Position numbers and translations under genes: made by a program. From positions 1 to 9,397 of the forward strand of contig CALADZ010000085.1 in NCBI GenBank assembly GCA_937890575.1: 9,397 nucleotides of DNA, given 5' to 3'. The DNA is from MAG-120531 sp002378585. Its GTDB lineage: Bacteria > Bacteroidota > Bacteroidia > Flavobacteriales > Flavobacteriaceae. Of the stretch, positions 1 to 7,714 are shown piece after piece. Under the pieces are notes generated by a model. That model was given only the letters and a program-made list of their open reading frames with translations, was not told the DNA's origin and did not search any database. Every line of letters starts with the position of its first letter. The stretch's first letter is position 1.

Positions 1-1010
1 GATAGATCTTGCCGACCTAGAGATCTTGCTTTTTCAATCAAAGATTGGGCGACACTAATCTCAGTCAATTTATGTTTCCTTTTACGGATCATCCACACGA
101 CTGCTCCTATTCCCGTGATTCCTATAACCCCTAAAGCTATATCTCTGTATGGAGTAGGATTTGCTTTGTTATATCCCCAGTTCGGTTCTTTAAATGAATC
201 CTTAGTGGCAAAATTCTCCGGCCTCTGTTCCATCAATGGCACACACCATCCGGATAGATCTGTAGTAAACGAGTTAGCATTTCGAAACATATTGGTCATA
301 TCACGGGCATTACATGTATTCCATTTGGAGATATCTTGGTTAAAAGCAACCGCTTCTGCAAACATACCCCCCATCATTTCAACTCGGGAAACGTCCCACT
401 GATCCAAGGGTTGATTGAAGAAAATATTGTCGTCAAACATGCCGCTGGTATTTATGGCGTTACTCAGATCCCAGTTATTTATTGGTTGGTTGTATTGGCT
501 GTTGTGAAACATGCCATTAAACATCGTTGCGTTCGAAACATCCCAGTTTGATAGGTCACTTTGAAAAGATTGGGTGCCGTGGAACATGTCAGTGAGAATC
601 CTGGCACTGCTTAGGTTCCAATGACTTAAATCGCCATTAAACAGTTCTAAGTGTCCAAACATCCAACTAAAGTCAGTTACCTGACCTACGTCCCAATGAC
701 TAATGTCTTGATTGAAGTCTGTCCATTTAAACAATAAAAAACTCATGTCTGTCACCCGAGTAGTCACTGTTTTTGATAGGTCCTTGCGTTCTTTGGCGAG
801 TTCTCTCAATAATGAGTCGTTAACAACCAAATAGGATATGGAGTCTAAGGTGTAATAACCTCCGGTCTGTGCCTCGGGTCCCGCAATAATGGTTTTTCCG
901 TTATCTGCCCGATATAGATAGTTATTGTTTTGTGCCTTGGACAGTGTAGATACCAAGGAGAAACCAACTAATAAAAATAGCTGGATTATAGATGATTTAG
1001 CTGAGTTCAT
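1..1010 (-). CDS. BspA-like (DUF285) repeat protein with signal peptide and a transmembrane segment; 3' end outside window
   Basis: The minus-strand frame is open from the ATG at 1010-1008 to base 1, giving 336 codons with no stop, so the gene is cut by the window edge. Residues 1-26 form a signal peptide (basic start, hydrophobic LFLLVGFSLV, cleavage near SKA/Q). Residues 99-258 hold seven copies of a 25-residue unit, pattern FNQ-D-[IL]-S-x-W-[DN]-[VL]-S-x-[AV]-x-x-x-x-x-MF, starting near 99, 124, 149, 173, 198, 223 and 248. The last copy ends in GWCVP followed by a PxWG-type cap, usual for the BspA/DUF285 surface repeat family. Residues about 291-308 form a hydrophobic helix followed by RKRKHK, so the tail should be cytoplasmic; 22 tail residues are visible before the edge. 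The repeats are presumably a periplasmic or surface binding region of unknown ligand. Many relatives end in a secretion signal, so a membrane helix with an inner tail is notable. The family call is solid; the function is unknown. Confidence 0.88.
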   Translation of the reverse strand, partial: MNSAKSSIIQLFLLVGFSLVSTLSKAQNNNYLYRADNGKTIIAGPEAQTGGYYTLDSISYLVVNDSLLRELAKERKDLSKTVTTRVTDMSFLLFKWTDFNQDISHWDVGQVTDFSWMFGHLELFNGDLSHWNLSSARILTDMFHGTQSFQSDLSNWDVSNATMFNGMFHNSQYNQPINNWDLSNAINTSGMFDDNIFFNQPLDQWDVSRVEMMGGMFAEAVAFNQDISKWNTCNARDMTNMFRNANSFTTDLSGWCVPLMEQRPENFATKDSFKEPNWGYNKANPTPYRDIALGVIGITGIGAVVWMIRKRKHKLTEISVAQSLIEKARSLGRQDL

Positions 1011-1041
1011 TTGATAAGTAACATAGAATAATCTAAGCTAA

Positions 1042-1049
1042 CAAATTTA
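1042..1049 (-). promoter_or_regulatory. Candidate Bacteroidota -7 element for the BspA-like gene
   Basis: On the minus strand these bases read TAAATTTG, an exact match to the Bacteroidota -7 consensus TAnnTTTG. A TTA lies 21 nt upstream, one mismatch from the TTG of the -33 element. Transcription would start about 25 nt before the ATG at 1010. The consensus is short and AT-rich, so this is suggestive only. Confidence 0.4.
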
Positions 1050-1077
1050 AGTAACATTACCTAAATGACTTAAATTT
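1043..1077. repeat. Perfect 10-bp inverted repeat in the divergent promoter region (candidate operator)
   Basis: AAATTTAAGT (1043-1052) and ACTTAAATTT (1068-1077) are exact reverse complements separated by 15 bp, with arm centres 25 bp apart. Each arm also contains the palindrome AAATTT. The left arm contains the minus-strand -7-like TAAATTTG. The right arm contains the plus-strand TAAATTTC (1071-1078), one base off consensus, for the gene at 1137. A dimeric regulator bound here would cover both promoters. The repeat is directly visible; the operator role is inferred. Confidence 0.5.
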
Positions 1078-1136
1078 CAGGTGGTTGCCCTGCTCGCTAC
1101 ATTATTTTAGTTGTATAGATAAAATAGCCCTGTCAG

Positions 1137-1496
1137 ATGGAACTATTTAAACAAATTTTTAAAAAAGACCGAAGTAAAGTCAAATTAACGGCTTCAGACG
1201 GTTTGGTTTTTTGGGGCGATACCCAGCTCCAATTAACGGATCAAGAACATGGTTTCTTGATAAAACTCATGTGTGAAAAGATATGTTCAGCTAAGGAATT
1301 TGGCCCCAGTTTGGGTACATCCGGTTCTTGGAAAAATCAGTTGCGCATGCTGAACTACAATTTATTCTACCAAACTAATGGTCAATGTCAGGTGTTGATC
1401 AGACCAAATCCAAAGGATAAACGAGGTATCTGTTTTGAATTGGAAATAGCATCGGAGAAGGAACTGACTTTCCTTTCCAGCATATTTTCTTTTTAA
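1137..1496 (+). CDS. Small protein resembling a degenerate OmpR-type winged-helix domain
   Basis: A 119-residue protein without signal peptide or membrane helix. The ATG at 1137 is the first in-frame start after a TAG at 1125; no clear Shine-Dalgarno is present, as is common in Bacteroidota. The N-terminus (MELFKQIFKKDRSK) is basic. Several stretches follow the order of an OmpR/PhoB C-terminal winged helix: LQLTDQEHGFLIKLM (about residues 31-45) resembles the LTxxExxLLxxL helix, QLRMLNYNLF (about 68-77) resembles the recognition-helix segment xLRxKL, and KDKRGICFELEI resembles the final wing xVRGxGYxL. Several usual residues are missing, so the match is by pattern and order rather than strong identity. 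It has no receiver domain. It is transcribed away from the BspA-like membrane protein and shares its promoter region, so a regulatory partnership is possible. It could also be an unrelated hypothetical protein. Coding is likely; the function is uncertain. Confidence 0.7.
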   Translation: MELFKQIFKKDRSKVKLTASDGLVFWGDTQLQLTDQEHGFLIKLMCEKICSAKEFGPSLGTSGSWKNQLRMLNYNLFYQTNGQCQVLIRPNPKDKRGICFELEIASEKELTFLSSIFSF

Positions 1497-1514
1497 CACA
1501 AAAAGTAGTTAATT

Positions 1515-1520
1515 AGGGGA
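1515..1520 (+). promoter_or_regulatory. Possible ribosome binding site for the metalloprotease
   Basis: AGGGGA lies 12 nt before the ATG at 1533, a purine-rich Shine-Dalgarno-like stretch in a window where most genes lack one. It supports the chosen start, which also begins directly with a good signal peptide. Confidence 0.35.
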
Positions 1521-1532
1521 AAATTATATTCC

Positions 1533-3953
1533 ATGAGACATTTATTGTTGTGGACTGCCCTGGGTGCAGTTCTATTTACTGCCCAAGCCCAGGAAAAAGG
1601 CGGTAAAGATGCTGCAGCATCAAAAGAAAAAAAATACGAAGACATCGTAAACAACAAAGCCAAGACGGATCAAGGTTTGTTCTCTGTACATCAAGTGGCC
1701 GAGAAATATTACTACGAGATTCCTGATTCCTTGATGGGACGTGAGATGTTGATGGTGACCCGTATTGCCAAAACGGCCAACGGTTTAGGCTTTGGGGGCG
1801 GAAAGCAAAACACCCAAGTGCTTCGTTGGGAAAAAAAGAACAAGCAAGTGCTATTGCGCTTGGTATCCTATGACAACGTTGCCGCGGATAGCTTACCGGT
1901 CAATGAAGCCGTAGGTAATTCGAACTTCGAACCAATCGTTGCTTCTTTTGGCATATTGGCCTCAGGACCAGATGCCGAACATCCTTCCACCTTGATCGAG
2001 GTGACAGAATTGTTTCAAGATGACGTAAAAACTTTAGGTATCAGCAACGGTTATAAAGAGACCTACAAGATTTCAGGAATAGATGCCAAACGGTCCTATA
2101 TTGAGTCAGTTAAATCGTATCCGCTTAATATTGAGGCGAGACACGTGAAAACCTACAAGTCTACCAAGCCACCTTCCAATGGTTCATTGGAGGCTTTTTC
2201 TGTAGAGATTAATAACTCCATGATTTTGTTGCCTAAAGAACCCATGCGACGCAGATATTTCGATGAGCGCGTAGGATGGTTTGCCCGTAGTCAGGTCGAT
2301 TATGGTTTAGCAGATCACAAGTCCAAAACCGTCACCTACCTAGATCGTTGGCGTTTAGAGGTTAAAGATGAGGATGTTGAAAAATTCAACAGGGGAGAAT
2401 TGGTAGAGCCCAAAAAACAGATCGTTTATTATGTAGATCGCGCAACACCAAAACAATGGGTGCCCTATATCAAACAAGGGATTGAGGACTGGCAAGTTGC
2501 CTTTGAAGCGGCTGGTTTTAAAAACGCCATTATAGCAGCTGATCCACCATCTGTAGAGGAGGATCCAGAATGGTCCCCTGAGGACGTGCGTTATTCAGTA
2601 GTTCGCTACCTAGCATCGCCAATTCCCAATGCCAATGGTCCTCACGTGAGTGATCCGCGCAGTGGTGAAATTTTGGAATCAGACATTAACTGGTACCACA
2701 ATGTAATGACTCTGTTGCGCAACTGGTTCTTTGTACAAACGGCTGCGATCAATCCAGAAGCTCAGACTCCTGAATTTAAAGACGCCGTCATGGGTCGTTT
2801 GATTCGCTTTGTGTCTTCGCATGAGGTAGGTCATACCTTGGGCTTGCCGCACAATATGGGCAGTAGCGTCGCTTACCCAGTGGACTCTTTGCGTTCTGCA
2901 TCATTTACGGCTGAGTTCGGAACAGCTCCCTCAATCATGGATTACGCTCGTTTTAATTACATCGCACAACCCGGTGATGATGGAGTGGCTTTGATGCCTA
3001 ACATCGGGCCCTATGATAAATATTCCATCGCCTGGGGTTATCGACCTATTCTGGGCAAATCCCCTGAGGAAGAAAAACCAATACTAAATCAATGGATTTT
3101 GGATAAGAAAGGCGATCCGCTTTATCGTTTCGGCGCCCAACAGTTCCAAGTGATCGATCCTTCATCACAGACAGAAGATCTGGGAGATAACGCGATGAAA
3201 GCGAGTACCTATGGAATCGCCAACCTAAAGCGCATTGTCCCCAACCTGATTAAATGGACCAGTGAAGAAGGTAAAGACTACGAGGACTTAAGCGACTTGT
3301 ACAATGAGGTACTCGGACAGTACAATCGCTATATGGGACATGTAACTGCCAACTTAGGAGGTGTGTATAAATACACCAAGACCTATGAGCAACAAGGAGC
3401 TGTTTATACCCATGTGCCCAAGAATTTACAGCAAGACGCGATGCGCTTTTTGCAAGCTGAATTATTTGCCACTCCATACTGGATGCTGGACCAAAACATC
3501 CTCAACAAAATTGATTTCACTCCAGCGGTGGAAAAGGTACGCGGCCTTCAAGTGCGCACCTTGAATCAGTTGATGTCTTTTGAGCGTTTGGCCAGGGTGA
3601 TGGAAAACGAAGCAGTTAATGCGGGGGCTGCCTACAACATCAAGCAAATGATGGATGATTTAACCCAAGGAATTTGGTCAGACGCACGCGGCGGAAAAGC
3701 GGTAGATACCTACCGAAGAAATGTACAGCGCGCCCATGTGGATCGACTCATTTTCTTATTGCAAGATAAACCGGCCGCTCCATCAGGTAGAGGTGGGGGA
3801 AATGCTGTTGACCCCGATGTCACAGATATTCGTGCGGCTGCTTTAGACCAGTTGACCAAACTGGCCAAAACAACCAAGTCGGGTTCTTCGGATGCACTCA
3901 CCAAAATACATTTAGCTGAGTTAAACGCCAGAATTAAAAAGGCGATTCAGTAG
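1533..3953 (+). CDS. Secreted zinc-dependent metalloprotease (DUF5118/DUF5117/DUF4953 family)
   Basis: An 806-residue protein of usual family length. Residues 1-19 form a signal peptide with cleavage at AQA/Q; no lipobox Cys is present, so the mature protein should be soluble in the periplasm or exported. A short DUF5118-like segment (about 35-85) and a DUF5117-like region (about 90-280) precede the stretch QIVYYVDRATPKQWVPYI (about 296-313), typical before the catalytic part. The zincin motif HEVGHTLGLPH spans residues 430-440, with predicted zinc ligands H430, H434 and H440 and catalytic base E431. A Met-turn follows at SIMDY (M469). The conserved SDPRSGEILESDINWY block is also present. The C-terminal part (about 470-740) fits DUF4953, and there is no type IX secretion C-terminal domain. 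Physiological substrates of this family are not established. The stop codon is directly followed by the next gene's ATG, so the two are co-transcribed. Confidence 0.93.
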   Translation: MRHLLLWTALGAVLFTAQAQEKGGKDAAASKEKKYEDIVNNKAKTDQGLFSVHQVAEKYYYEIPDSLMGREMLMVTRIAKTANGLGFGGGKQNTQVLRWEKKNKQVLLRLVSYDNVAADSLPVNEAVGNSNFEPIVASFGILASGPDAEHPSTLIEVTELFQDDVKTLGISNGYKETYKISGIDAKRSYIESVKSYPLNIEARHVKTYKSTKPPSNGSLEAFSVEINNSMILLPKEPMRRRYFDERVGWFARSQVDYGLADHKSKTVTYLDRWRLEVKDEDVEKFNRGELVEPKKQIVYYVDRATPKQWVPYIKQGIEDWQVAFEAAGFKNAIIAADPPSVEEDPEWSPEDVRYSVVRYLASPIPNANGPHVSDPRSGEILESDINWYHNVMTLLRNWFFVQTAAINPEAQTPEFKDAVMGRLIRFVSSHEVGHTLGLPHNMGSSVAYPVDSLRSASFTAEFGTAPSIMDYARFNYIAQPGDDGVALMPNIGPYDKYSIAWGYRPILGKSPEEEKPILNQWILDKKGDPLYRFGAQQFQVIDPSSQTEDLGDNAMKASTYGIANLKRIVPNLIKWTSEEGKDYEDLSDLYNEVLGQYNRYMGHVTANLGGVYKYTKTYEQQGAVYTHVPKNLQQDAMRFLQAELFATPYWMLDQNILNKIDFTPAVEKVRGLQVRTLNQLMSFERLARVMENEAVNAGAAYNIKQMMDDLTQGIWSDARGGKAVDTYRRNVQRAHVDRLIFLLQDKPAAPSGRGGGNAVDPDVTDIRAAALDQLTKLAKTTKSGSSDALTKIHLAELNARIKKAIQ

Positions 3954-5201
3954 ATGTCTGAAAAAAAAGCACCTAAAGCAGTCCTGATTTTTATATTAGG
4001 GCTGCTTTCTTCTATTGGGCCTATTTCCATTGACCTTTATCTGCCTGCTTTCTCTGCGATTGCCTCGGATTTGAAGACCGATGTATCTTCAGTAATGCTT
4101 TCCCTTTCTGCTTTTTTTGTGGGCATTTCTCTAGGGCAATTGGTCTATGGACCGCTGCTAGAGCGTTTTGGTCGAAAGAAACCGCTGTATGGAGGTTTAG
4201 CTCTATACGCATTGGCCTCAGTGGGCTGTGCCTTATCAGAAAGTGTTGAAGCGCTTATTTTCTTTCGTGGGCTTCAGGCTTTAGGTGGATGTGTCGGCAT
4301 GGTCGCTTCGCGGACGCTGGTTCGGGATTTATTTCCTGTGCACCAGATCGCTAAAGTTTTCTCTTCATTGATGTTGGTCATTGCAGTATCTCCACTGATT
4401 GCCCCAACTTTAGGTAGCTTGATCACCATCCATCTGGGTTGGCGTGCTTTGTTTGGGGTCTTGGTCGCAGTGATTGCCGCCATAGTGCTGGGTATCTATT
4501 TTTTATTGCCTGAAGGGGCCGCACCCAATCCAAGCTATTCGCTTAAACCCAAATCGATACTCAAGAGTTTTAAAAGTGTCCTTGCAGAGCCCCAGTTTGC
4601 CTTGTATACGGCAACCAGTTCGATCGCCTATTCAGGATTATACGCGTACATCAGTGGTTCTCCATTTGTGTTTATGGACTATTTCATGACTGATGAAACA
4701 ACTTATGGGCTCATCTTTGCGTTGATTGCGGCCGGATTAATCGGAACGGCACAAATCAATGGTTTTTTGCTCACCAAGTGGGGGTCTGATCAGATTATCC
4801 GTATCGCCTTAAGCATTCAAAGCCTTGTTGGACTTACTTTGGTATTGCTTACGGCTACAGGTTTGATTCAGCTGTGGAGTATGGTTGGACTGCTTTTTCT
4901 TTTCTTGAGTTGTCAAGGACTCATATTTCCCAATGCATCAGCACTATCCATGGCTCCCTTCTCTAAGAATGCCGGAAATGCGTCTGCATTGATGGGCTTT
5001 TTTCAAATGAGTGTAGGCGCCCTGCTATCAGCTTTGGTCTCGTTATTTCACGATGGCACGGCTCTTCCGATGACTGGGGTGATGGCATTTTGCACACTTG
5101 GGGCCTCAACGGTGTTGGCTTTTGGCAGATTGCGTTTGGTGCGTCGCGCATCCAAAGCGCTTTTGGCTGAGGAAGAAGCGGAAATGTTGAACACCCTATA
5201 A
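3954..5201 (+). CDS. Bcr/CflA family multidrug efflux transporter (MFS)
   Basis: A 415-residue inner-membrane protein with about 12 hydrophobic helices, a normal size for a major facilitator of the drug:H+ antiporter (12-helix) group. Family marks are SIDLYLPAFSAIASDL in helix 1 (residues 25-40, matching the Bcr/CflA [TS]DxYLPA signature with D27), motif A GQLVYGPLLERFGRKKPL (61-78), RGLQALGGCVGMVASR (105-120) in helix 4, YISGSPFVF (232-240) and NASALMGFFQM (342-352) in the C-terminal half. Relatives export drugs such as bicyclomycin, florfenicol or sulfonamides, and some export cysteine; the substrate here cannot be read from the sequence. ATG follows the preceding TAG with no gap, so translation is probably coupled to the protease gene. 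A functional link between the two is not obvious. The C-terminal tail is charged (KALLAEEEAE) and cytoplasmic. Confidence 0.93.
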   Translation: MSEKKAPKAVLIFILGLLSSIGPISIDLYLPAFSAIASDLKTDVSSVMLSLSAFFVGISLGQLVYGPLLERFGRKKPLYGGLALYALASVGCALSESVEALIFFRGLQALGGCVGMVASRTLVRDLFPVHQIAKVFSSLMLVIAVSPLIAPTLGSLITIHLGWRALFGVLVAVIAAIVLGIYFLLPEGAAPNPSYSLKPKSILKSFKSVLAEPQFALYTATSSIAYSGLYAYISGSPFVFMDYFMTDETTYGLIFALIAAGLIGTAQINGFLLTKWGSDQIIRIALSIQSLVGLTLVLLTATGLIQLWSMVGLLFLFLSCQGLIFPNASALSMAPFSKNAGNASALMGFFQMSVGALLSALVSLFHDGTALPMTGVMAFCTLGASTVLAFGRLRLVRRASKALLAEEEAEMLNTL

Positions 5202-5232
5202 TTGATTTTATCTATCGATTGATAAGAACTAT
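5201..5232 (+). promoter_or_regulatory. Two tandem OxyR/LysR-like half-site pairs upstream of katG
   Basis: ATTGATTTTATCTAT (5201-5215) and ATTGATAAGAACTAT (5218-5232) each match the OxyR pattern ATAGnTnnnAnCTAT at 9 of 10 defined positions, with ATTG in place of ATAG. They repeat every 17 bp rather than the 22 bp of the E. coli tetramer site, so the geometry is not canonical. Their position before katG, a classical OxyR target, makes peroxide control plausible. Binding is inferred. Confidence 0.4.
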
Positions 5233-5240
5233 AGATAAAA
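5206..5240. repeat. Perfect 10-bp inverted repeat upstream of katG
   Basis: TTTTATCTAT (5206-5215) and ATAGATAAAA (5231-5240) are exact reverse complements with a 15-bp spacer. The repeat overlaps the OxyR-like sites and has the same arm and spacer lengths as the inverted repeat at 1043-1077, though a different sequence. ATTGATAAG also occurs twice directly (5218-5226, 5244-5252). It could be a regulator site; AT-only arms without a following T-run make it a poor terminator. Confidence 0.45.
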
Positions 5241-5259
5241 ATAATTGATAAGGAATACG

Positions 5260-5267
5260 TAACTTCG
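5260..5267 (+). promoter_or_regulatory. Weak candidate -7 element for katG
   Basis: TAACTTCG matches TAnnTTTG with one mismatch and would place the start of transcription about 16 nt before the ATG at 5291. No TTG lies at the expected -33 spacing, which would fit an activator-dependent promoter using the sites at 5201-5240 but could also mean it is chance. Confidence 0.2.
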
Positions 5268-5290
5268 TACTCTTCAAAAACCTATGTATT

Positions 5291-7519
5291 ATGGACAATC
5301 ACGCACACGGATCTACCCACGGAAGTGGTGCAGGTAAATGCCCTTTTAGCGGCGCAACCACCAAACAAGTTGCCGGTGGCGGAACGAGCAACAGAGACTG
5401 GTGGCCCAATCAATTAAAATTAAATATCCTTAGACAACATTCTTCCCTATCCAATCCTATGGATGCCGGGTTTAATTATGCTGAGGCGTTTAAAAAACTT
5501 GATTTGGGAGCTGTAAAACAGGATATTATGGATCTGATGGTCAACTCACAGGATTGGTGGCCAGCAGATTATGGACATTATGGACCATTTTTTATCCGTA
5601 TGGCCTGGCACAGTGCCGGTACATACAGGACTGGAGACGGTCGCGGAGGTGCAGGAACTGGAACCCAGAGATTTGCCCCTTTGAATAGCTGGCCAGATAA
5701 CGGAAATTTAGACAAGGCCAGATTGTTGTTGTGGCCGATTAAACAAAAATACGGTAAGTCCCTTTCTTGGGCGGACTTGATGATTTTGGCAGGTAACTGT
5801 GCTTTGGAATCTATGGGATTCGAAACTTTTGGTTTTGGCGGAGGTAGAGCCGATGTATGGGAGCCAGAAGAAGATATATACTGGGGCGCAGAAACCGAGT
5901 GGCTTGGAGATAAGCGTTACCAAGGAGATCGCGAGTTAGAGAATCCTTTAGCGGCGGTTCAGATGGGATTGATCTACGTCAATCCAGAGGGTCCAAACGG
6001 AAACCCTGATCCTTTAGCGGCCGCTAAGGATATTCGTGAGACATTTGCCCGCATGGCGATGAATGACGAAGAGACTGTTGCCTTGATCGCTGGTGGTCAT
6101 ACTTTTGGTAAAACCCACGGCGCTGCTGATCCTAGCAAGTATGTAGGTAGAGAGCCTGCTGGTGCACCCATCGAGGAGCAAGGTTTGGGCTGGAAAAACA
6201 GCTTCGGCAAAGGACACTCTGAACACACCATCACCAGTGGTTTAGAAGGAGCCTGGACAACGACGCCTACACAGTGGAGCAATAACTATTTTGAAAACCT
6301 GTTTGGTTACGAGTGGGAATTGACCAAAAGCCCTGCAGGCGCACATCAGTGGAAGCCTAAAAACAACGGCGGTGCAGGATTGGTTCCTGATGCACACGAT
6401 CCCAATGTCACCCACCAACCGTTTATGTTGACTACGGATATCGCTTTGCGCGAAGACCCAGCCTATGAAAAAGTTTCTCGTCATTTTTACGAAAACCCAG
6501 ATGCGTTTGCGGATGTATTTGCCCGCGCTTGGTTTAAATTGACGCACAGAGATATGGGGCCTAAGTCCCGTTACCTAGGACCTGAGGTACCCTCTGAAGA
6601 TTTGATTTGGCAAGATCCATTGCCAGCCGTCACTCATCCTTTGGTAAATGCAGCGCAAATAGAGTCGTTAAAAGCGGATATTTTAGCTAAAGGCTTGCCT
6701 GTTTCTGCTTTGGTGGCTACAGCATGGGCTTCTGCATCAACCTTCAGAGGTTCTGATATGCGCGGAGGGGCCAATGGTGCACGCGTTCGCTTAGCCCCTC
6801 AAAAAGACTGGGCGGTGAATAATCCTGCTCAGCTGGCACAAGTAATTTCCGCACTGGAAGGTGTCCAACAATCATTTAATCAAGTGAATGCTGGAGGCGC
6901 CCAAGTATCCCTGGCAGATTTAATTGTACTAGGCGGTGCAGCAGCCATCGAAAAGGCCGCAAAAGAGGCTGGATTTAAGGTGACCGTACCTTTTACCCCT
7001 GGGCGCACTGATGCTTCTCAAAAGCAAACTGATGTGGCCTCTTTTGAAGTTTTGGAACCCATCGCCGATGGATTTAGAAACTACCAAAAAGCCTTGTTCT
7101 CTGTCTCTGCAGAGGAGCTATTGGTAGACAAAGCCCAACTGTTAACGCTAACCGCTCCTGAAATGACCGTATTGATTGCCGGTATGCGTGTATTAAACAC
7201 CAACTACGATCAAAGCCAGCACGGTGTTTTCACGAAGAAACCCGGGGTATTAACCAATGATTTCTTTGTAAATCTGCTAGATATCAACACTACATGGAAG
7301 TCGATCTCTTCGGATGATCAACTTTTTGAAGGACGTGACCGAAAAACAGGAATGGTTAAATGGACGGGTACTCGTGTAGACCTAATCATTGGATCCAACT
7401 CTGAGTTGCGCGCTGTAGCTGAAGTATATGCTTCTGCAGATGGTCAAGAAGCTTTTATTCACAAGTTTATCGCTACTTGGAATAAGGTAATGAACCTTGA
7501 TCGGTTTGATCTAGCGTAA
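5291..7519 (+). CDS. katG: Catalase-peroxidase KatG
   Basis: A complete 742-residue bifunctional haem enzyme that breaks down hydrogen peroxide (catalase) and oxidises organic donors (peroxidase), normally cytoplasmic. The distal haem pocket is intact: R103, W106 and H107 in FIRMAWHSAGTYR. The three residues of the catalase-specific Trp-Tyr-Met adduct are present as W106, Y229 (LIYVNPEGP) and M255 (ARMAMNDEE). The proximal ligand is H270 in GGHTFGKTHG, with partners W322 and D383, and the mobile arginine corresponds to R420 in THRDMGP. The N-terminal haem domain covers about residues 35-430, and the C-terminal haem-less duplicated domain covers about 445-742. An N-terminal tail rich in His and Gly precedes CPFSG, as is usual in the family. 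The upstream gap of 89 bp carries OxyR-like sites, and a strong terminator follows. No frameshift or missing key residue was seen. Confidence 0.98.
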   Translation: MDNHAHGSTHGSGAGKCPFSGATTKQVAGGGTSNRDWWPNQLKLNILRQHSSLSNPMDAGFNYAEAFKKLDLGAVKQDIMDLMVNSQDWWPADYGHYGPFFIRMAWHSAGTYRTGDGRGGAGTGTQRFAPLNSWPDNGNLDKARLLLWPIKQKYGKSLSWADLMILAGNCALESMGFETFGFGGGRADVWEPEEDIYWGAETEWLGDKRYQGDRELENPLAAVQMGLIYVNPEGPNGNPDPLAAAKDIRETFARMAMNDEETVALIAGGHTFGKTHGAADPSKYVGREPAGAPIEEQGLGWKNSFGKGHSEHTITSGLEGAWTTTPTQWSNNYFENLFGYEWELTKSPAGAHQWKPKNNGGAGLVPDAHDPNVTHQPFMLTTDIALREDPAYEKVSRHFYENPDAFADVFARAWFKLTHRDMGPKSRYLGPEVPSEDLIWQDPLPAVTHPLVNAAQIESLKADILAKGLPVSALVATAWASASTFRGSDMRGGANGARVRLAPQKDWAVNNPAQLAQVISALEGVQQSFNQVNAGGAQVSLADLIVLGGAAAIEKAAKEAGFKVTVPFTPGRTDASQKQTDVASFEVLEPIADGFRNYQKALFSVSAEELLVDKAQLLTLTAPEMTVLIAGMRVLNTNYDQSQHGVFTKKPGVLTNDFFVNLLDINTTWKSISSDDQLFEGRDRKTGMVKWTGTRVDLIIGSNSELRAVAEVYASADGQEAFIHKFIATWNKVMNLDRFDLA

Positions 7520-7540
7520 TCATTTCGCTTATTTTCTTGG

Positions 7541-7577
7541 TTAGGGCCGGTGCACAGCACCGGCCCTAACTGTTTTT
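7541..7577 (+). terminator. Strong intrinsic terminator after katG
   Basis: A perfect 13-bp stem, TTAGGGCCGGTGC (7541-7553) and GCACCGGCCCTAA (7557-7569), with the 3-nt spacer ACA, is followed by five Ts at 7573-7577. It lies 21 nt after the katG stop and should end the protease-MFS-katG transcript. No T-run flanks it in the other direction, so it looks one-way. Confidence 0.92.
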
Positions 7578-7714
7578 GGGCGCAACTATGAGTGAGTAAG
7601 CAAGAGTTTCTACCTCTACATAACCCCTACACAATGATTTTTTTGATGTGTTTTCTTTTTGGATTTGCGTGTAGTATCTAGGTAATTCAATGGTTTACAA
7701 GGGCTAAGTGATAG

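Noticed and set aside
115..551. Overlapping plus-strand open frames of 95 and 71 codons
   Set aside because: They lie antisense to the BspA-like gene, whose minus-strand frame is open throughout with clear repeats; the plus-strand products show no family features.
1098..1105. TACATTAT as a -7 element for the gene at 1137
   Set aside because: It deviates from TAnnTTTG at the last positions and has no TTG at a suitable distance; the element in the inverted repeat is no worse.
5206..5240. Inverted repeat read as a terminator for the efflux gene
   Set aside because: The arms are almost entirely A/T, the loop is 15 nt and no T-run follows; it fits a regulator site better.
6242..6547. Minus-strand open frame of 101 codons within katG
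   Set aside because: It lies opposite a conserved part of katG and its product is rich in Cys, Arg and Val without a recognisable pattern; a shadow of katG codon use.
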